Source: CAYQQU01 sp964419545 (GTDB lineage Bacteria > Bacteroidota > Bacteroidia > Chitinophagales > Saprospiraceae). Taken from it: DNA of 26,432 bases. Both the position numbers and the translations under genes were made by a program. Where the stretch lies: positions 1 to 26,432 of the forward strand of contig CAYQQU010000072.1 of the NCBI GenBank assembly GCA_964419545.1, in the 5' to 3' direction. Under the pieces are notes generated by a model, which made no database searches, was not told the DNA's origin, and saw nothing but the letters and a program-made list of their open reading frames with translations. Shown here piece after piece: positions 23,515 to 26,432 of this stretch; position 1 is the first letter of the stretch, and every line of letters starts with the position of its first letter.

Positions 23515-26340
23515 TTATTTCTTTTTGAACTCGTAGAGCGCCGAGAAGTAGACCAGGCGCCCGATCCTGGGCCCTCCGTACGTCTGGAAGGTCTGCTCGT
23601 TCAGGACGTTGGAAGCGCCGAGTTTAAAGGTCGTGTTGATCCGTTCGGCCCGCCAGTTGACCTGGGCGTCGAGCAGCGCGTACTGGGGGATCAGTCCGGT
23701 GAACTGAGGGGACCCTTCGAACAGGAACCCGTCGATCCATTTGTAATTGATGTTGAAGCCCAGGTTGCGCACCGTAAGGCCCCCCAGATTAAAGGGTATG
23801 TCCCGGCCGGCCAGCCCGATATTGAATTTGTGTTCCGGGGTATTGAAAGCCGGGATGATGGGATCGTCCGTATCGGAATTGAGCCGGTTCCAGGAATAGT
23901 TGCCGTTGAAGACGTAATAATTCCCGAAATAATAGTTCATGCCGATGGAAAAGCCCTGGGTGGTCACCCGGTCGGTAGCATTGGCGGCTACCCGGTATAC
24001 CTGGGCGTTGGTGACGGAACCGAACTCCGGGACGATATCCGCATCGACGCCCAGGTTAAAGCCGATAAAATCGGAGTAAAAGCTGAAGTAATAGGTGGCG
24101 TCGACGTAAAGTTTATCCCAGAGCATGGTGCGGTAACCCGCTTCCAGCGTTCTGACCTTTTCCGGGCGGATGGGCGCCACATCGTAGTACTCCAGCGTAT
24201 CCGCGTTGCCCGTATTGAGGAAAGCGCGCAGCGACTCCACGGTGAGCAGGTCGTTGAAACCGTTGAGGTTGCCGATGAGGATGGCGCGCCCCACGTTGTA
24301 GAAAAGGTACTGGTCCGCCAGGGTCGGGTTGCGAATGGCGGAAGAAAAAGACAGGCGCAGCGTCTGATCGTTGTCCGGCGTGTATACCATCGAAGCGGCG
24401 GGCGAAAGCAGGTAATCGAAGTTCTGGTTTTTGTCGAGGCGCAACGATCCGCTGATCTTCATCCGGTTGTTCAACTCCAGCGTACCGCCCCCGTAGATGC
24501 CGTATTCCCAGGTATCGATGTTCCGCCCCATGGTGTCCAAGAGGATGGAGCCCCGGGAATCGGGCAGGTAGATGCGGTAGTTGGCGCCGATCAGCAGGTC
24601 GAGGTCGGTGACCGAACCGCCTTGTGCGAGGTCGTTGAAGCGGTATTCGCCGTGGGCGTGGATGAGGGCCGACTTATCGTAGAAGCGGGTGCCGCCTTCT
24701 TCGAAGGAAATGGCTTGGGTAATGCGGTCGAATTCTTCCTGAAAGCGTTCAGTTCCGGGCTCGAAGAAAGCGACGGAGCCGTTGACCGGGTTGGCCTGCA
24801 GTGCGGCTTCCTGGGCTTGGTCGTGCCAGACGAAGAGCGAGTCCTGTAGATCCGGCTGATTGATAAAGTCGTCGATGGCGGCCCGGTATTCTTCCGGCCG
24901 TCCGATGAAGTCCACGAGTTGGGGATATCCTTCCCGCCCCTCGATCTTGGGAACGATATTGTTCTGCCAGAAAGTAGAGTAGGTGTTTCGCCAGGTGCGA
25001 TTGTCTTTGGCGTTTTCCTGCAGCAGCAGCGCCGTGAAGTAGGGGTCGTAGCTATTGCCCGCGTCTTCGTGGGTGGCATAGACGCGAAAGAAATAGTGGT
25101 CGTTTTTTTGCAGTTCCAGTCGATGCTGGAAAAATCTGATATCGCGCAGGCTGAACCGGTTGTCTCCCTGGTAAACCGTGGTGCCGGTGCTGAAATTCGA
25201 GGCGAGAATGACGGTGGGCGATTCGACCTCCATTTCCGGGGAGAGCCGGAAGTGCAGCGCCGTGCCCAGTTTGAGGTTGCGGGAATCGTAGTCCACAAGG
25301 TCGCGTTCTTCATAGCCGCGGCGGTGGATGATGCCGAGCCCCGGGAACTGAATGTTTTCGGAGAAGTCGCTGCCCGAAGTGAATTCATCGCCGTAGATAT
25401 TTACGGCGTCGTACCCTCCGGGATTCGACTGGTCGGATCGGGTATCGAAGACGGGATCGATATTGTCGGCTTCCCAATCGTCGGCCATAAAACCCGACAC
25501 GTTGAACTTATAGCCCAGCCAGGGCCGGCCGTTTTTGTCATTGAGGGCGTCGGCCCAGCGCAGGCCGCCTTCCGTGAGGTTTCGTTCGCCGCCTTTGAGC
25601 ATGATGCTGAGGCCTTTGTGCAGGAAGGGATCTTTGGTTTCCATGGCGATCACGCCGTTGAAAGCGTTGGGGCCGTAGAAGGCGGAGCTGGCGCCGACGA
25701 TCAGGTTGACGCGGTTGACGTCGAGTTCCGAAGCGCCGAGAAAGTTGCCCAGCGAAAAGTTCAGGCCCGGCGATTGGTTGTCGACCCCGTCGATGATCTG
25801 GAGGGAGCGCACCGGGCTGGTGCTGTTGAAACCGCGGGTGTTGATGATCTTAAAGCCGAGGCTGGCGGCGGTGAGATCTACCTCTTTCAGGGAGCCGAGG
25901 CCGTCGTAAAAGTTGGCGGCGGGCGTTTCTTTGATGGCGATATTGTCGAGGGTCTCCATGGTGAGGGCCGACTGCCGCTGCCGCTCGGAGATCCGGCGGC
26001 CTTTGACTTCCACGGCGGCGATGGTGACGGCATCTTCTTCCAGCCCGATCTTCAGGTCCTGCTGAAAGTCATCAACGGTAATTTCCTGTTCGATATAGCC
26101 CACGTAACTGACAACGAGGGTGAGTGGCGCTTCTTGCTGCGTCTTCAGCTGAAAGTTGCCGTCAAAGTCGGTAACTACCCCCTGGGTCGTGCCTTTGATC
26201 AATACGCTGGCGTTGATCAGGGGCTCCCCGGTTCCTTCGTCTTTCACTGCTCCCTGGATGGTGTTTTGACCGTTCAGTTGCCAGACCAGGGTAGTTGAAA
26301 AAATAAATGCAAAAGTTAGGGCAATTGTAGGGAATTTCAT
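23515..26340 (-). CDS. TonB-dependent outer membrane receptor
   Basis: A 941-residue outer-membrane active transporter. A signal peptide ends near LNGQ (about residue 25). Residues about 27-105 form a CarboxypepD_reg-like beta-sandwich (IQGAVKDEGTGEPLINASVLIKGTTQGVVTDFDGNFQL, VSYVGYIEQEI), usual in Bacteroidota receptors. The plug domain (about 120-240) includes INTRGFNSTSPVRSLQIIDG and VNLIVGASSAFYGPNAFNGVIAMETK. The remainder is a 22-strand-type barrel with many aromatic strands, ending YFSALYEFKKK. No SusD partner is adjacent, so it is not a standard polysaccharide-utilisation pair, and the substrate is unknown. The 92 bases upstream to the window edge contain only a one-mismatch -7 candidate (TATAATTG on -), so its regulation cannot be read. 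Confidence 0.92.
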   Translation of the reverse strand: MKFPTIALTFAFIFSTTLVWQLNGQNTIQGAVKDEGTGEPLINASVLIKGTTQGVVTDFDGNFQLKTQQEAPLTLVVSYVGYIEQEITVDDFQQDLKIGLEEDAVTIAAVEVKGRRISERQRQSALTMETLDNIAIKETPAANFYDGLGSLKEVDLTAASLGFKIINTRGFNSTSPVRSLQIIDGVDNQSPGLNFSLGNFLGASELDVNRVNLIVGASSAFYGPNAFNGVIAMETKDPFLHKGLSIMLKGGERNLTEGGLRWADALNDKNGRPWLGYKFNVSGFMADDWEADNIDPVFDTRSDQSNPGGYDAVNIYGDEFTSGSDFSENIQFPGLGIIHRRGYEERDLVDYDSRNLKLGTALHFRLSPEMEVESPTVILASNFSTGTTVYQGDNRFSLRDIRFFQHRLELQKNDHYFFRVYATHEDAGNSYDPYFTALLLQENAKDNRTWRNTYSTFWQNNIVPKIEGREGYPQLVDFIGRPEEYRAAIDDFINQPDLQDSLFVWHDQAQEAALQANPVNGSVAFFEPGTERFQEEFDRITQAISFEEGGTRFYDKSALIHAHGEYRFNDLAQGGSVTDLDLLIGANYRIYLPDSRGSILLDTMGRNIDTWEYGIYGGGTLELNNRMKISGSLRLDKNQNFDYLLSPAASMVYTPDNDQTLRLSFSSAIRNPTLADQYLFYNVGRAILIGNLNGFNDLLTVESLRAFLNTGNADTLEYYDVAPIRPEKVRTLEAGYRTMLWDKLYVDATYYFSFYSDFIGFNLGVDADIVPEFGSVTNAQVYRVAANATDRVTTQGFSIGMNYYFGNYYVFNGNYSWNRLNSDTDDPIIPAFNTPEHKFNIGLAGRDIPFNLGGLTVRNLGFNINYKWIDGFLFEGSPQFTGLIPQYALLDAQVNWRAERINTTFKLGASNVLNEQTFQTYGGPRIGRLVYFSALYEFKKK

Positions 26341-26432
26341 ACGCTCTATCTCTGGCCAATAAAGTAAATGTTCTGTCTGCCTGACAATTATAGGGATTTT
26401 TCCTGTCTTGTTGTGCTTTTGTAAACCAAATT

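Noticed and set aside
23494..26298. Two long plus-strand frames opposite the TonB-dependent receptor
   Set aside because: The receptor has a full domain order on the minus strand; the opposite frames are Val/Gly/Asp-rich shadows without motifs.

Overview
The window reads as chromosomal DNA of a Bacteroidota bacterium, most likely of the Saprospiria/Lewinella type. This placement is inference. It rests on several promoters matching the Bacteroidota TTTG/TAnnTTTG pattern, a ubiE-porT pair, a protein with a type IX secretion (T9SS) C-terminal signal, a TonB-dependent receptor with a CarboxypepD_reg-like N-terminal domain, a gyrA-TPR gene pair, and GC-rich coding DNA. No tRNA, rRNA, CRISPR array, transposase or prophage gene was found.

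Layout. 1-723 (-): a 5'-truncated Rhs C-terminal fragment that starts just after the stop of porT. 732-2149 (-): porT and ubiE, overlapping by 52 nt. 2439-7523 (+): gyrA, an exported TPR protein and a 3-hydroxyacyl-CoA dehydrogenase. 7655-15516 (+): a complete tryptophan operon, trpL-trpE-trpG-trpD-trpC-trpF-trpB-trpA, with a DAHP synthase gene (aroF) at its end. 15746-16759 (+): an HTH protein, convergent with a trans-sulfuration-type PLP enzyme (16766-17968, -). 18048-20196 (+): rluD and a LuxC-like acyl-CoA reductase. 20223-21665: an AT-richer module of a SnoaL/NTF2-like lipoprotein and a divergent HxlR regulator. 21770-26340 (-): a TonB-dependent receptor followed by an exported alpha/beta-hydrolase-fold protein with a T9SS tail.

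The most notable element is a short gene upstream of trpE that is easily missed. It encodes a 21-residue leader peptide (7693-7758) with three consecutive Trp codons. A possible antiterminator (7762-7793) and a strong 16-bp intrinsic terminator with a U-tract (7785-7826) follow it. This is the textbook architecture of ribosome-mediated transcription attenuation, here in a Bacteroidota-type operon. The leader AUG lies only 5 nt after the predicted -7 box, so the transcript may be leaderless. TrpE also keeps the LLES tryptophan-binding motif, so control at both the transcript and enzyme level is expected. aroF in the same transcript would couple entry into the shikimate pathway to tryptophan demand.

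Other points of interest are: a compact operator array between hxlR and its divergent lipoprotein gene; a hairpin whose two arms contain the stop codons of two convergent genes; an 18-bp repeat shared by that hairpin and the right end of a possible MITE-like element after aroF; and an exported hydrolase-fold protein whose GxSxG nucleophile position reads GQGTG.
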